Of a DNA stretch of 64,000 bases, positions 17,488 through 27,887 are shown one piece after another (the stretch's first letter is position 1; the number at the start of each line of letters is the position of its first letter). The notes below the pieces were generated by a model, which saw only the letters and a list, made by a program, of their open reading frames with translations, was not told the DNA's origin and searched no databases. The position numbers and the translations under genes are program-made. This DNA comes from Terriglobia bacterium (GTDB lineage Bacteria > Acidobacteriota > Terriglobia > Terriglobales > Acidobacteriaceae), in the NCBI GenBank assembly GCA_020073465.1, contig JAIQFC010000009.1:110452-174451 (forward strand), in the 5' to 3' direction.

Positions 17488-17685
17488 TCGCTACCTCCGG
17501 AACCGGGGAGTCCCCAGCTGCCCAAAAAGCATCTACCGGGCCGCGAGTATATGCCGAAATAGGAGGCAGGGGAAGGGCTAAAAGGTAGGGAACAAGAGTT
17601 TCTGCCCCCTGGGAAAAACCGCTACGGGAAAAGCACAGGTCGCGGTCAGCAGCTGTGGCCGGGCACGAGTGTATACTCGCACGCG

Positions 17686-17705
17686 TCGTGGGGAGATTCC
17701 CCCAC
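17686..17705. repeat. Hairpin just before the methyltransferase start
   Basis: A 7-bp perfect stem CGTGGGG-agattc-CCCCACG lies 13 bases before the GTG start at 17719 and may extend with ACGCG/CGTG at its foot. Its position beside the ribosome binding site (GAGG) could affect translation. Confidence 0.45.
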
Positions 17706-17718
17706 GCGTGAGGCTCTC

Positions 17719-18540
17719 GTGAGCATTCTGGCCGGATCCAAAGGTCGAGGCTATGACGATTCCTATCAGGAGTTTGACTCGCCCCTGATGCGGCAGCTTC
17801 GGACAGAGGCCTACGGGAAGGATATCGGCCAACATTCCTGGGTAACTGCCCAGGATCTCGAGCAGGATGCGTCTCGACTCAAGCTATCGCGCGCCAGCCG
17901 TCTTCTGGATCTGGGTTGCGGTCCGGCGGGGCCGCTGGCCTTCGTCGTGGGTTTGGCAGGGTGTCGCGCGAGTGGCGTGGACGCGAGTGCCAACGCGATT
18001 GCTGCAGGGCGCGCCCGCGCCGCAACACTTGGGCCTGGCGAGGTCATCACGTTTCAGGAAGCCGACTTGAATGAGCCGCTACCGTTTCCTAGCGCCTCAT
18101 TCGACGTGGTGATGTCGCTGGATGTGATCCTTCATTTGCCGGACCGGGGGGCCGTCTTCCGTGAAGTGGCGCGCGTTCTCGTTCCCGGCGGGAGATTCCT
18201 GTTTACGGACGCGGGAGTAATCACAGGCTCGATATCCGATGAAGAGATGCGACTGCGTGCGGTTCACGGGCCCAATCACTTCGTGCCCCCGGGCTTCAAC
18301 GAACGCATGCTTGAACTGGCCGGGTTTCGCCTTTTGGAGAGCGCCGACCGAACCCTGAGTTTGCTGCAGAATGCCAGGGGACGCCTCGCCGCAAGGCTCG
18401 CTCACCGAGCGGAGCTCGAGAAGATTGAGGGCAGCGCCAACTTTGAGCGGCAGCAGCGATATCTGGAGACTGTGATCGGGCTTTCAGACAGAGGGGCGGT
18501 GTCGAGAATGATGTATCTGGCGGAATCTCACACGGCATAG
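17719..18540 (+). CDS. Class I SAM-dependent methyltransferase
   Basis: Cytosolic methyltransferase of 273 residues. SAM-binding motif I is LLDLGCGPAGPLA (about 60-72), the acidic end of strand 2 is in SGVDASANAI, and motif IV is VMSLDVILHLPD. The Methyltransf_11-type core is followed by a helical C-terminal cap. The start is GTG with GAGG upstream, after a hairpin. The substrate is not identifiable. The next gene, an MFS transporter, starts 15 bases after the stop and is probably co-transcribed. Confidence 0.87.
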   Translation: MSILAGSKGRGYDDSYQEFDSPLMRQLRTEAYGKDIGQHSWVTAQDLEQDASRLKLSRASRLLDLGCGPAGPLAFVVGLAGCRASGVDASANAIAAGRARAATLGPGEVITFQEADLNEPLPFPSASFDVVMSLDVILHLPDRGAVFREVARVLVPGGRFLFTDAGVITGSISDEEMRLRAVHGPNHFVPPGFNERMLELAGFRLLESADRTLSLLQNARGRLAARLAHRAELEKIEGSANFERQQRYLETVIGLSDRGAVSRMMYLAESHTA

Positions 18541-18555
18541 CTGCTGATCGTAACC

Positions 18556-19902
18556 ATGCCACTCACTCCCAACCTGACCGAAGTTGGCCTTCGAGCACGG
18601 CGGCGGATCGCGCTGCGGCTGCTTCCTTTTGTCTTTCTCATGTACATCGTCAACTACATCGATCGGGTTAACGTTTCCTTTGCCAACCTTCGGATGAGCG
18701 CAGACCTGGGTTTCAGCGATCGCGTTTTTGGTCTCGGCGTCGGCATGTTCTATGTCACCTATGTCCTGTTTGAGATACCCGGAGCCATCATCGTCGAGCG
18801 CTGGAGCGCGAGGAAGTGGATTGCCAGAATCATGGTCTCGTGGGCAGTGATTACAATTCTGACCGGCTTCGTGCACACCGCCAGGCAGTTCTATGCGGCC
18901 CGCTTCTTCCTCGGAGCGGCAGAATCCAGCTTCTTCCCGGGAATGATCGTGTACCTGACGCACTGGTTCCGCCTGCGCGAGCGCAGCTGGGCAATCGCTT
19001 GCCTTTACGCAGCCGTTCCCACCGCTTCGCTGGTCGGCTCTCCGATCGCGGGCTGGCTGCTGGGAGTTCATTGGTTCCAGCTCGCGGGATGGCGCTGGCT
19101 CTTCATTTTGGAGGGGATTCCCGCGCTCGTCCTTGGCATCGTCGTCGTTTTCTATCTGACGGACTGGCCCTCACAAGCGCAGTGGCTGCCTCCGGACGAG
19201 CGTGACTGGCTTGTCGGCGAATTGCAGGCCGAACTGCAGGCGAAGAAAAAGATTCGCGACTACACGATCATGCAAGCTTTCTGCGACCGGCGAATCCTGC
19301 GGTTGATCGTCGCCTGGTTTCTTGCACTCTCGGGGGCTCTCGGGACCGTGTATTGGCTGCCCACCTTCGTCAAGCGCCTGTCGGGATTGCCGGATCGAAC
19401 GGTTACCTCGTTGCTCCTGATCCCGGCTTTGATCGGCATCGTGGGGACCCTATTCAACGGCTGGCATTCCGATAGGAAAGCCGAGCGGCGCTGGCACGCT
19501 GCCGTTCCGCTGGCCGCTGCGGGGCTGATGTATGCCCTCCTGATCCCCGTACGCCACGATGTTCCCTCGGGGATTGCACTCCTGTTGTTGGGCGGAGGCA
19601 TCTTCTATGCCTACTACCCCGCTTTCTGGGCGATGCCAACCATGTTACTGAGCGAGTCGGCGGCAGCCGCCACTTTCGGACTCATCAACTCTATCGGGCA
19701 ACTCAGCGGATTTGCCGGGAACTACGCGATCGGCTTTCTCAACGAGCGAACCCACTCGCTGACGGCCAGCTTTAGCTTCCTTGCCCTGGTTTTCGTGGCA
19801 GCTGGAGGCTTGATTCTGAGTCTGAGAATCCAGAATCCTCTGGAGGGTTCACGGGTTCTGGCCCCGGTGGCGATTGCTCCGCCAGAGCCTGCTGCAGGCT
19901 AG
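18556..19902 (+). CDS. MFS transporter, anion:cation symporter (ACS) family
   Basis: Twelve-helix inner-membrane transporter of 448 residues. The N-terminal signature YIDRVNVSFANLRM followed by FYVTYVLFEIPG is typical of the ACS branch, which imports organic anions such as hexuronates, glucarate, galactonate, tartrate or phthalate with protons. The middle loop between helices 6 and 7 is charged (QAELQAKKKIRDY). It is 15 bases downstream of the methyltransferase. The stop overlaps the end of the convergent DUF58 gene by four bases. With a glycerate kinase and a GH2 glucuronidase in the window, a sugar-acid substrate is plausible but unproven. Confidence 0.9.
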   Translation: MPLTPNLTEVGLRARRRIALRLLPFVFLMYIVNYIDRVNVSFANLRMSADLGFSDRVFGLGVGMFYVTYVLFEIPGAIIVERWSARKWIARIMVSWAVITILTGFVHTARQFYAARFFLGAAESSFFPGMIVYLTHWFRLRERSWAIACLYAAVPTASLVGSPIAGWLLGVHWFQLAGWRWLFILEGIPALVLGIVVVFYLTDWPSQAQWLPPDERDWLVGELQAELQAKKKIRDYTIMQAFCDRRILRLIVAWFLALSGALGTVYWLPTFVKRLSGLPDRTVTSLLLIPALIGIVGTLFNGWHSDRKAERRWHAAVPLAAAGLMYALLIPVRHDVPSGIALLLLGGGIFYAYYPAFWAMPTMLLSESAAAATFGLINSIGQLSGFAGNYAIGFLNERTHSLTASFSFLALVFVAAGGLILSLRIQNPLEGSRVLAPVAIAPPEPAAG

Positions 19903-21413
19903 CTCTCGGCAGGTCGTCCTGCGGGCTCGTCTTGTAGAAACACAAAGTACGAGCAGTTCCACAGCGAAGTCGGCAGGCTTCCCCGCGGCCGTGCGGTTAG
20001 AACGATGTTGTACTCTCCGTTACTCCCCGTCTTATGCAAAGTCGGGTCTAGCGATCCGAGAGTATCGGGGTGCGTGACCGTTCGCCGAGGCTCAACTACG
20101 GCCAACTGCGCCAGGAACTCATGCACCTCACCGCTGCGTGCCCGACCCGCAACCTGAAATGCCACTTCCGCATCCTGCTCTGAAAAATGCCACGCCAGCG
20201 ACGCCGCCAGATCCACAGCCCGCTCGTAGGCCTGCTCCGAGATCATTCCCGCCTCGGGATTGTCGAAGACGATGCACAGCTTGCGCTCATCCTCGCGGCT
20301 GAACTCCCGCACCTTCAAAGAACCAGACTTTGCTGTCGCCTTCCAGTCCACGTGCCGTGCCGAGTCTTCCGGCATGTACTCACGAATCAAATAGAGGTCC
20401 GACCCTCGCCCGCGCACGAAGCTCTCCCACTCGCCCCGCACCAGGGGCAGGATCTCAAACAACTCGTCGGTTGGCTCAACTCGCGGATACACCAGAATCT
20501 CCCGCTGCAGCGCCACATGCCTCGTCTTGGTCAGGAAGGCAAATGGAAAGCGCGTGGCCACTCCAAAACTGTCTTCGTGATATCGCCCGCGCCGGTCGAA
20601 CTTCAGCGACAAGTCCGCCGATACTTCGCCGCGTGGCGGCAGATACGGAAAGTAAGCCATGCCCTCGAAGATTCCCGGCGGCTCAGGCGCGACCGTCACC
20701 CGCTGAATGCGCCGGTCGGGCAGCCGCAACCACTGCCGCTCCGGAGGACGGTTCAACGGAAAAGCAAACGTTGTGGCTTCCCATTTCCATTCCTTCAGTG
20801 GCTTCTTGCGTTTCTTCCGGGTTGAAACCACGCGGATGGAGAAGGACGGCAGGAACCTCCGCGGATTGCGCACTACGATCCGCCCCAGCACCCCGCGCCC
20901 GGCAAAAACATGTTCCGGCAACCGCACGTCCAGTTCCAGCCAGCGCAGCACGATCGCCGAAACGACTCCGGAAACCAGGATCGCCGCCAGCATGGCCGCC
21001 ACTACGATATAGAGTAGATTGTTCCCGGTGTTCAGCGCTGCGATGCCAATGACAAGCGTGACCAGCACATACACCACGCCGGCTCGCGTGACTTCGTAGT
21101 CAAACGACTCCCGTAGTCTTTCCAGCGCCACCCGACGGGCCAGATACGGCACCGTAACCAGCCCCACCCAGGTGGCCAGCATCAGCGACGCAGAAGCCAG
21201 AATCACCGTGCCCCAGACGTTGCCCGCGTCCCGCAAAACGGTAGAAAAAAGTGCCGCCGCAAACGCCAGCCCCAGCCCGACCAGCGCGAGCAAGAACTTG
21301 ACCCACACTTCCGCCGTGGCCGATTGCAGCCACTGCCCAGGCCGGCCGGCACTGGGAGACTGCGTCTTCACGGAATCTGCGTATGTGGAATGCACCTGCT
21401 CGGAGCCTAGCAT
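19899..21413 (-). CDS. DUF58 domain membrane protein
   Basis: Inner-membrane protein of 504 residues. Two hydrophobic pairs are at about 35-90 and 115-160, followed by a soluble region with the DUF58 signature (RGSDLYLIREYMPEDSARHVDWKATA) and a C-terminal von Willebrand A-like segment (KLCIVFDNPEAG). Family members usually sit beside MoxR-type AAA ATPases and transglutaminase-like proteins; neither is next to this gene, so it is an orphan copy here. Role unknown, possibly envelope protein assembly. Confidence 0.88.
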   Translation of the reverse strand: MLGSEQVHSTYADSVKTQSPSAGRPGQWLQSATAEVWVKFLLALVGLGLAFAAALFSTVLRDAGNVWGTVILASASLMLATWVGLVTVPYLARRVALERLRESFDYEVTRAGVVYVLVTLVIGIAALNTGNNLLYIVVAAMLAAILVSGVVSAIVLRWLELDVRLPEHVFAGRGVLGRIVVRNPRRFLPSFSIRVVSTRKKRKKPLKEWKWEATTFAFPLNRPPERQWLRLPDRRIQRVTVAPEPPGIFEGMAYFPYLPPRGEVSADLSLKFDRRGRYHEDSFGVATRFPFAFLTKTRHVALQREILVYPRVEPTDELFEILPLVRGEWESFVRGRGSDLYLIREYMPEDSARHVDWKATAKSGSLKVREFSREDERKLCIVFDNPEAGMISEQAYERAVDLAASLAWHFSEQDAEVAFQVAGRARSGEVHEFLAQLAVVEPRRTVTHPDTLGSLDPTLHKTGSNGEYNIVLTARPRGSLPTSLWNCSYFVFLQDEPAGRPAES

Positions 21414-21606
21414 CCGCCATGGGAACGATCAACGAAGACCGGCTTGCGGAAAAAGCCTTCGTAACCTGCCGGATGAATCCCCGAAAGCGCCGCCCCGATC
21501 ATGATCCCCATAGTTTTGATTCTTCCGCTCTTGTGCTACGCTGCTCCCCGCATGCGACAGCGGCCCTCAGTTTGCGCCAATCTCATTCATCACTAAGGAG
21601 ATCACC

Positions 21607-22299
21607 ATGCCGATCGGCAAACGCGCAGCAGCGGAATTCTTCGGAACCTTCTGGCTGGTTTTCGGTGGATGCGGCTCGGCGGTGCTTGCCGCCACCTTCC
21701 CCGCCGTCGGCATCGGATTCGCCGGCGTCGCCCTCGCCTTCGGCCTCACCGTCCTGACCATGGCCTTCGCCATCGGACACATCTCCGGCTGCCACTTGAA
21801 CCCTTCCGTGAGCCTGGGGCTGGTGGTGGGCAAGCGCTTCCCCGCTTCTGAGTTGCTCCCGTACGTCGTTGCGCAGGTCGTGGGCGCGGTGGCCGCAGCA
21901 GGCGTGCTCTACATCATTGCCAGCGGAGTCCCCAGCTTCGACGTGCATGCCGGCTTCGCCTCCAACGGATACGGCGAACACTCTCCAGGCGGCTACACGC
22001 TTCTTGCCGGATTCGTCGCCGAGGTTGTGCTCACCGCGTTCTTCCTGATCATTATCATGGGAGCGACTGACGTCCGCGCGCCGAAGGGATTCGCACCCAT
22101 CGCGATCGGCCTCGGTCTCACGCTGATTCACCTGGTCGGAATCCCCGTCACCAACCTCTCGGTAAATCCAGCGCGCAGCACCGGCCCCGCGATCTTCGCT
22201 GGCGGCTGGGCCTTGCAGCAGCTGTGGATGTTCTGGGTCGCCCCGCTGATCGGCGGTGCTCTTGGCGGCGGGATTTACAAAGGTCTCTTTGGCGAATAG
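21607..22299 (+). CDS. aqpZ: Aquaporin (MIP family)
   Basis: Six-helix water channel of 230 residues. The two half-helix motifs are HLNPS (a serine replaces alanine in the first NPA) and SVNPAR. A histidine in LIHLVGIP and the arginine after the second NPA fit the narrow filter of water-selective AqpZ channels rather than glycerol facilitators. Translation signals are strong: AAGGAG six bases before the ATG. It stands alone between a divergent DUF58 gene and a convergent propeller gene. Confidence 0.93.
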   Translation: MPIGKRAAAEFFGTFWLVFGGCGSAVLAATFPAVGIGFAGVALAFGLTVLTMAFAIGHISGCHLNPSVSLGLVVGKRFPASELLPYVVAQVVGAVAAAGVLYIIASGVPSFDVHAGFASNGYGEHSPGGYTLLAGFVAEVVLTAFFLIIIMGATDVRAPKGFAPIAIGLGLTLIHLVGIPVTNLSVNPARSTGPAIFAGGWALQQLWMFWVAPLIGGALGGGIYKGLFGE

Positions 22300-22389
22300 A
22301 CGACCGCTTCACAGTCGAAGATCGCCAGTCTACTGCTCTGGATGTTGCTAACGGCGCGAAGTCCATCCATCCGAGCGACTGCGCGTCGA

Positions 22390-23991
22390 CTAGTGCAATC
22401 CAAAAATCCGCAACTCTTTGTTGCTGGCCACGAAGACTTTCCCGTTCGCGACCACCGGAACCAGGTTTGCATTGCCGCCATAGTTGGGCCAAGTCCCGGC
22501 GCTGGCTGTGAAGAGCTGCGTCATCGTGGTACCACCAGCTTCCGGGTTGAATGCAAACAGATTGATGCCGGTTGAGGTCCTCGAAACCGGACGCGAGATC
22601 GCCCAGATAATCGGATTGGCGGTTCCGTTCGACGAGATTGACGTGAAGAACCCGCCATCCTGTCCTCCCCCAATATTTGGGGAAACCGTGATTTTGGTCA
22701 GGGTCGGGCTTGGCGACGCTTGCAGCTTCCAGACTTTTGCAATCCTCCAACCACTGGTAACCACGCGCGCCAAACCATCCACCGGATCGACGAAGTAAGA
22801 CTGTCCACACCAGCACACGTTGATGTTATATGTGCCCAGCACATTGTTCGCGGTCGTGGAGTATCCACCCAGGTTGTCTTCATTCATCAGGAACATCAGA
22901 CCGACTTTGCCAGCGGCCACCGCCAGATGGGGAATGGATCCCGGCTGGTCCGGCAATACCATCACCCCGCCTGAGCCAAAATCATTGTCGACCGAATCGA
23001 GCTTAGCCTGGTCCATCGGTGTGAACACGTCCAGAACGGTCGTCAAATCCGGCGACACCTTCACCACGCTTTCCTGAATATTACTCACGCCGTCGTATGT
23101 ATTCGAGTCAGAGTTTCCCGTCACGAACAACATATTGCCCGCGTGATCCGCCGCCAGCCCGTACCCTGACATCCAGATGGACGACAAGAAAAAATTGTTG
23201 GGAGAGACCGGTTGTGTGTCGAGCACCTGGTTGGCAGGCAGCGGCGCTAGCGTACCCGCCTTCCAGCCCAGCAACCAGCCGCGCGAGAGATTGGCCGAGA
23301 AATCGCAGAAGCTGCCGAACCCCGCGTAGACATTGCCGTTGGCCAGCAGAAGCGCAGGACGCTGCCGCTGGTAAGTCGCGCTGAAATTAAACGTCGTTCC
23401 ATCGGTCAGCGTATGCGATGCCACCACGAGCTGAGGGGTAACTTTGTCGGTCAGGTTGCCGACATCCAATGCGTGCAGGTAATACGCCGGGCCGGTTGCG
23501 CTCTGTGTGTAGACCATCACGTACATCGTGTGGCTCTTGGAATCGATGACCGGGGTTGAGTTGATACCAACATTTGGCCCGTTGTTGCCGCATCGCAGCG
23601 GCTTCGGCACCGGCGCTCCGAAATTAGGACTCAACAGGACCGTTCCGCTGCCGACATCGATGGCATAGACGGTGTTGTTCTCCGTCGCGACGTACACCGC
23701 ATTGTGCTTTCCCGGGTGGCTACCTCCGGTGATGTTCACTCCGGGAATCACCAGAGGCTGGGCATCCACCTGATCATCGAGCGGCACCGACAGCAACTGC
23801 CCGAAAGACGCGCTCCCCACGTTGGCCGGAGTGAGCTTCGTTTCTTTCGAATTCCAGCCCGTGCGGTTGTTGTCGTAGTGATAGGTAGTAACGAATTCCT
23901 GAGCGCCCGCGAGATTGGCACTCAGAAGAAGGATAAGGGCGGCAGGGACTGCCCACACGCATTTGGGGGCGTTCAGACGAAGTGACTTCAT
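22390..23991 (-). CDS. Secreted PQQ-like beta-propeller protein
   Basis: Exported protein of 533 residues from the ATG at 23991, which opens a signal peptide (WAVPAALILLLSANLAGAQ). The mature part shows repeated propeller strands such as NAVYVATENNTVYAID, NVYAGFGSF, NMLFVTGNS and KVFVASNKEL, as in PQQ-dependent dehydrogenase-like folds. The tryptophan-docking and calcium-ligand pattern of real quinoprotein dehydrogenases was not recognised, so it may be a structural or binding protein. The upstream in-frame ATG at 24030 is less likely. Confidence 0.75.
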   Translation of the reverse strand: MKSLRLNAPKCVWAVPAALILLLSANLAGAQEFVTTYHYDNNRTGWNSKETKLTPANVGSASFGQLLSVPLDDQVDAQPLVIPGVNITGGSHPGKHNAVYVATENNTVYAIDVGSGTVLLSPNFGAPVPKPLRCGNNGPNVGINSTPVIDSKSHTMYVMVYTQSATGPAYYLHALDVGNLTDKVTPQLVVASHTLTDGTTFNFSATYQRQRPALLLANGNVYAGFGSFCDFSANLSRGWLLGWKAGTLAPLPANQVLDTQPVSPNNFFLSSIWMSGYGLAADHAGNMLFVTGNSDSNTYDGVSNIQESVVKVSPDLTTVLDVFTPMDQAKLDSVDNDFGSGGVMVLPDQPGSIPHLAVAAGKVGLMFLMNEDNLGGYSTTANNVLGTYNINVCWCGQSYFVDPVDGLARVVTSGWRIAKVWKLQASPSPTLTKITVSPNIGGGQDGGFFTSISSNGTANPIIWAISRPVSRTSTGINLFAFNPEAGGTTMTQLFTASAGTWPNYGGNANLVPVVANGKVFVASNKELRIFGLH

Positions 23992-24113
23992 GGCGAACGG
24001 GATGCTATGCGATCCGGAAAACCCGGTCAATCAGGAAGAAGCACCGTGGAAGGAAGGCTCCACCAAATCTTGCACACACATGCACACACAGGTCGTCTCG
24101 AACAGGTCCACAG

Positions 24114-24950
24114 TCAGCCGGCCAGAGACTCCAATGCTCGCACCGCGTCGGGCGGGAGCGCCAGGGCGCGGCTGGCCAGGTCCTGCTTCATGTGCTCGGC
24201 GTTGGAGGTGCCGGTTAGCGGAAGCATCCCGACGGCGCGGGCGAAAGCGAATACCACCTGGGCCGGAGTAGCCTTCGCATCGGCAGCGAGGTCAGTGACG
24301 AGGGGGCTGCGTAGCACCTCCACATTCGCGGTGAGAAGCGAAAAGCCCTGGTAAGTAATGTCTCGCTCGCGGCAGTACCAGCGTACATCACGGTCCCAGC
24401 CCAGCTGTGCGAAACTGCGGTTTTGCACAAATGCAGGCGCCTCGGTGTGAGTGGCCACCATCTGCTCAAGATGCTCCAACGTGACATTGCTCACCCCAAG
24501 TAGACGTGCGCGGCCGGCATCACGCTCTTTCCTCATCGCCTCCCAGACCTCAGTGTCAGCCTCGGTCCAGTCGTAGCCAGAGTCTGGTCCGTGTAGCACA
24601 TAGCTGTCGACGTAGTCGGTTCCGAGATGTTCGAGTGAATTGGCGATTGACTGCGCGACTTGGACAGAAAGGCTCGCCGCGGGATCGTAGGGCAGCCGGT
24701 GATCCTGACCGCGCTGGTAGGTGAATTTCGTCTGCAGAAAAAGATCGGCTCGTGCTACGACTCCCGCCTGATAGGCAGCAGCCAACCCCTGGCCCACTCC
24801 AGCCTCGAAGTAGTGCCGCCGCTGATTGGCCGTGTCGATACCGCGAAAGCCCATGCGGAGGGCGAGTTCCGTGAGGGTCGCGGTGCGCTCTTCCTTCCAC
24901 GCGGTGCCGTAGAGGAAATCTGGAAGGGGCGAAGGGGACTGGGCTGGCAT
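24114..24950 (-). CDS. Aldo/keto reductase
   Basis: NADPH-dependent (alpha/beta)8 oxidoreductase of 278 residues. Motifs: RGIDTANQRRHYFEAGVG in place of the classical GYRxIDTAxxYxNE, catalytic-type lysine in LQTKFTYQRG, DYVDSYVLHGPD, GVSNVTLEHL, and the cofactor segment LPLTGTSNAEHMKQDL. The start at 24950 is chosen because the frame further upstream (to 25019) runs into a dispersed repeat. The active-site tyrosine position is occupied by the RRHYFEAG region, which needs alignment. Substrate unknown. Confidence 0.87.
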   Translation of the reverse strand: MPAQSPSPLPDFLYGTAWKEERTATLTELALRMGFRGIDTANQRRHYFEAGVGQGLAAAYQAGVVARADLFLQTKFTYQRGQDHRLPYDPAASLSVQVAQSIANSLEHLGTDYVDSYVLHGPDSGYDWTEADTEVWEAMRKERDAGRARLLGVSNVTLEHLEQMVATHTEAPAFVQNRSFAQLGWDRDVRWYCRERDITYQGFSLLTANVEVLRSPLVTDLAADAKATPAQVVFAFARAVGMLPLTGTSNAEHMKQDLASRALALPPDAVRALESLAG

Positions 24951-25010
24951 CGCGTTATTCTGCCACGAGCAGCATTTCCACTGACACTTGCCGCGTGTGA
25001 ATGGACTTGG

Positions 25011-25076
25011 GAAGGGCATGGCTTCCAGCCGTGCCGCTTGGAGCCCACTAAACGTAAGGGCTTCAGCCCCTGAGGG
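25011..25076. repeat. Dispersed repeat, GGCTTCCAGCCGTGCC / GGGCTTCAGCCCCTGAGG type
   Basis: Two short palindromic boxes about 30 bases apart: GGCTTCCAGCC and GGGCTTCAGCCCC. The same bipartite unit occurs at 50721-50787, in altered form at 41893-42010, and inside the arsM reading frame at 29275-29340. Confidence 0.75.
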
Positions 25077-25166
25077 TAGTTTTAAGAAACGCAGGCGAGT
25101 CCTCAGGATCCGGGAGCACTTCGCATTTTCTCTGGCAACTGGAAACCGGAGACTGGCAACTGTTTT

Positions 25167-27413
25167 TCAGTACTCCGCCAAATCCTTCATCGCGCGGAAC
25201 AGATCGTTGGTCTGCGGCAGGATGGCATCTTCCAAGATCGGCTGGTAAGCCACAAACGTATCGGCGGCGGCCACGCGCCGCACCGGAGCATCCAGATGAT
25301 CGAAAAGCTGGTCGGCAATGCGCGCCGCGATCTCGGCCCCGTAGCCCCAGCTCAGCGAGTCTTCATAGGCCACGATCACACGATTCGTCTTCGCGACCGA
25401 CGCCGCAATCGTCTCCCAATCAAAGGGATTCAGGCAGCGCAAGTCGATCAACTCGACCTTCACTCCGCTCTCGCGCTCCAGCTTCTGCGCCGCCTGCAAC
25501 GCCCGGGGAACGACCGCGCCATAGGTAATCACGGTCAGGTCCGTTCCCGGATGCACAATCTTCGCCTTGCCGAATGGAATCGCATAGTCAGGTCCGGGAT
25601 AGGGTGCGCGGCCGTAGGTTTCGCGATACAGCCGCTTGTGCTCGAGGAACAGCACGGGATCGTCACACCGGATCGCCGTCCGCAACAGCCCCGCCGCATC
25701 CAGCGCGTTGGAGGGAAACACCACGCGCAACCCGGGAATATGCGTGAACACGCTCTCGCCGCATTGGGAGTGATAAATCGCGCCGCCGGTGAGATATCCG
25801 CCAATGGCCACGCGAATCACCACCGGACACGAGAACCCATTGTTCGAGCGCCAGCGAATCACCGACAGTTCGTCGCGAATCTGCATCATCGCCGGCCAGA
25901 TGTAGTCGAAGAACTGGATCTCGACCACCGGCTTCAGCCCCCGCGTCGCCATGCCCGTGGCACGGCCCACGATTGCTGCCTCGGCCAGCGGAGCATTGAA
26001 CACACGGTCCGAGCCAAACTCATTCTGCAGGCCGAAGGTGAGCTTGAAGACGCCGCCCTTCCCTTTCACCAGCTTGCGCTTCAAATACTCTTCACGGCTG
26101 GCATCGGCCACGTCTTCGCCGAAGATCACGATGCGTTCGTCCCGCTTCATCTCATCGCGCAGCGTGGCGTTGATCAGGTCGGCCATCGTCTTCGCCGCCG
26201 GCTTCTTGCCGTCAGCCGAATCCGCGGGCACAACTGGTTGCGTCTCGAACACCGAAGAGGTCGGGTCGACATCCGGCGAATACACATATTTCGTGATCGT
26301 CTCCGGCGCCGGCGGCAAAGCCTCGAGCGCACGATCCACCACAGCTTGCAGCTCTTCCTCGACCTGCTTCTCCAGCTGGTTGATGCCCCTGTCGTCGAGA
26401 ATCCCCTCGCGCAGCAGGAACATCTGCGTGCGCGTCACCGGATCACGCTGCGCATCACGTTCCCGCTCCGTGTCCGGACGGTACAACCGCTCGTCATCCG
26501 ACAGCGAATGCGAGTACGGACGAATCACATGCGCATGCACAAACGCCGGCCCGTGTCCCTCGCGGCAATATTGCGTCGCCCGCTGCATCGCCGCGTAGCT
26601 CGCTACGGGGTCCGTTCCGTCGACTTCTTCGAAATGGAAATTCGGAAACCCCGAGACCAGCCGCGAAATGCTGCCACCGGCCGTCTGCACTTCGACCGGC
26701 ACTGAGATCGCGTACCCGTTGTCTTCGACGCAGAAAATCACCGGCAGCTTGCCCAGCGCCGCCGCGTTCAAAGCCTCCCAGAACTCGCCTTCGCTCGTGG
26801 TGCCATCGCCTAGTGACACGTATGTCACTTCATCGCCCTGAAACGAAACGTCCTTGAACTGGCGATAATCCGCGCAACTGGGTGCCCCATTTCTCGCGTC
26901 CTTTGCGAGAAGTGGGGATTCCGCAGCCTTCGGGTGCCGCGCATAATACCTCCCCGACTCTGCACACCCGACAGCCTGCAGAATCTGCGACCCTGTTGGC
27001 GAAGACTGCGTAACGATATGCAGCTTGGGATGGCTCCAGTGCGAAGGCATCTGGCGCCCGCCCGAACTCGGATCATCCGCCGCGCCCACCGCCTGTAAGA
27101 ACATGTCGTAGGGATCGACGCCTAGCGCCAGGCACAACGCCCGATCGCGATAGTAAGGATAGAACCAGTCGTACCCCGGCTTCAGCGCCAGCCCGGCGGC
27201 CACACCGATTGCCTCGTGCCCTGCGCCTGACATCTGGAAATAGATTTTCTGCTGGCGCTTGAGCAGGATCTCCCGATCGTCGATGCGCCGGGACGTATAC
27301 ATGTGGCGATAGGCCTGAATCAGTTGGTCGCGCGTAAGCCCTTCGTACGTCTTGCCCTTTTTCGCGCCGTTGGCCGCCAGAGCCAGCTTGGGGTCGGTTT
27401 TTGTGGTCGCCAT
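25167..27413 (-). CDS. Fused 2-oxo acid dehydrogenase E1 alpha/beta (branched-chain or pyruvate type)
   Basis: Thiamine-diphosphate enzyme of 748 residues in which E1 alpha (about 1-390) and E1 beta (about 405-748) form one chain. The TPP-binding motif is [14 protein letters not shown] ... [10 protein letters not shown]; the beta half starts [13 protein letters not shown] and has [13 protein letters not shown] and [14 protein letters not shown]. It decarboxylates branched-chain 2-oxo acids or pyruvate and passes the acyl group to an E2 lipoyl protein not encoded here. ATG at 27413 is chosen; the upstream frame is non-coding in character. Residues about 165-179 are an extra in-frame segment encoded by a REP-type palindrome (see findings). 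Confidence 0.93.
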   Translation of the reverse strand: MATTKTDPKLALAANGAKKGKTYEGLTRDQLIQAYRHMYTSRRIDDREILLKRQQKIYFQMSGAGHEAIGVAAGLALKPGYDWFYPYYRDRALCLALGVDPYDMFLQAVGAADDPSSGGRQMPSHWSHPKLHIVTQSSPTGSQILQAVGCAESGRYYARHPKAAESPLLAKDARNGAPSCADYRQFKDVSFQGDEVTYVSLGDGTTSEGEFWEALNAAALGKLPVIFCVEDNGYAISVPVEVQTAGGSISRLVSGFPNFHFEEVDGTDPVASYAAMQRATQYCREGHGPAFVHAHVIRPYSHSLSDDERLYRPDTERERDAQRDPVTRTQMFLLREGILDDRGINQLEKQVEEELQAVVDRALEALPPAPETITKYVYSPDVDPTSSVFETQPVVPADSADGKKPAAKTMADLINATLRDEMKRDERIVIFGEDVADASREEYLKRKLVKGKGGVFKLTFGLQNEFGSDRVFNAPLAEAAIVGRATGMATRGLKPVVEIQFFDYIWPAMMQIRDELSVIRWRSNNGFSCPVVIRVAIGGYLTGGAIYHSQCGESVFTHIPGLRVVFPSNALDAAGLLRTAIRCDDPVLFLEHKRLYRETYGRAPYPGPDYAIPFGKAKIVHPGTDLTVITYGAVVPRALQAAQKLERESGVKVELIDLRCLNPFDWETIAASVAKTNRVIVAYEDSLSWGYGAEIAARIADQLFDHLDAPVRRVAAADTFVAYQPILEDAILPQTNDLFRAMKDLAEY
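26879..26922. repeat. REP-B palindrome inside the E1 coding sequence
   Basis: GGTGCCCCATTTCTCGCG...CGAGAAGTGGGG: a palindrome of the same design as the intergenic copies at 63250-63305, 63421-63470 and 63720-63776. It is in frame and encodes [15 protein letters not shown] within the fused E1 protein, between ARHPKAA and CADYRQFKD. Confidence 0.75.
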
Positions 27414-27887
27414 CCGCTTCCCTGAGTGCAGTGCCTTTATGAATATGACGACGTCAGTCAGAGCCCCGGTTCTCTCAAATACGGTGCCGCGCTCAACGGG
27501 GCAGGTTGCATTGTAAATGCAGACTGCGGGTTGGCAAAGCCTGGAAGTTGGCCTGCGGCAGGGACTCTGAGGGCGAGGTCTGATGGTCCGACAGCTGAGT
27601 TCCCGCCGGGCCCCGTTCCGACAGAATCCGCTCTTCCCCATGCCGTCCCCACCGGCCCACAGACAGGAACTCGCGGAACCTCCACCAGGGCCTCGGTTAC
27701 CGCCGCAACGCCGCCCCCGAATTGATTCCGAATACGTCCATGGCGACGCAAACGCCAATTCAAAGTTGTTACTGGTGCCGCGAACGACAGGGTCGCGGTC
27801 TTTGCGTAGTCGCGCCCCCAGTACGCAACCCACATGGAACGCGATCCACCTCCCGTTTCCGCAAATCAAGAGGCCGCCCGCGGTTCG
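27414..27887. other. 474-base gap with no recognised gene
   Basis: Lies between the arsC stop codon and the E1 start, both on the minus strand. Open frames exist on both strands through high GC content, but none has a ribosome binding site, a signal sequence or a recognisable motif. It probably holds the E1 promoter; no clear hexamer pair was seen. Confidence 0.5.

Noticed and set aside
25167..27869. The 900-residue frame of E1 with a 152-residue N-terminal extension
   Set aside because: The extension is proline/arginine-rich with no fold pattern and no ribosome binding site; the family start is at 27413.
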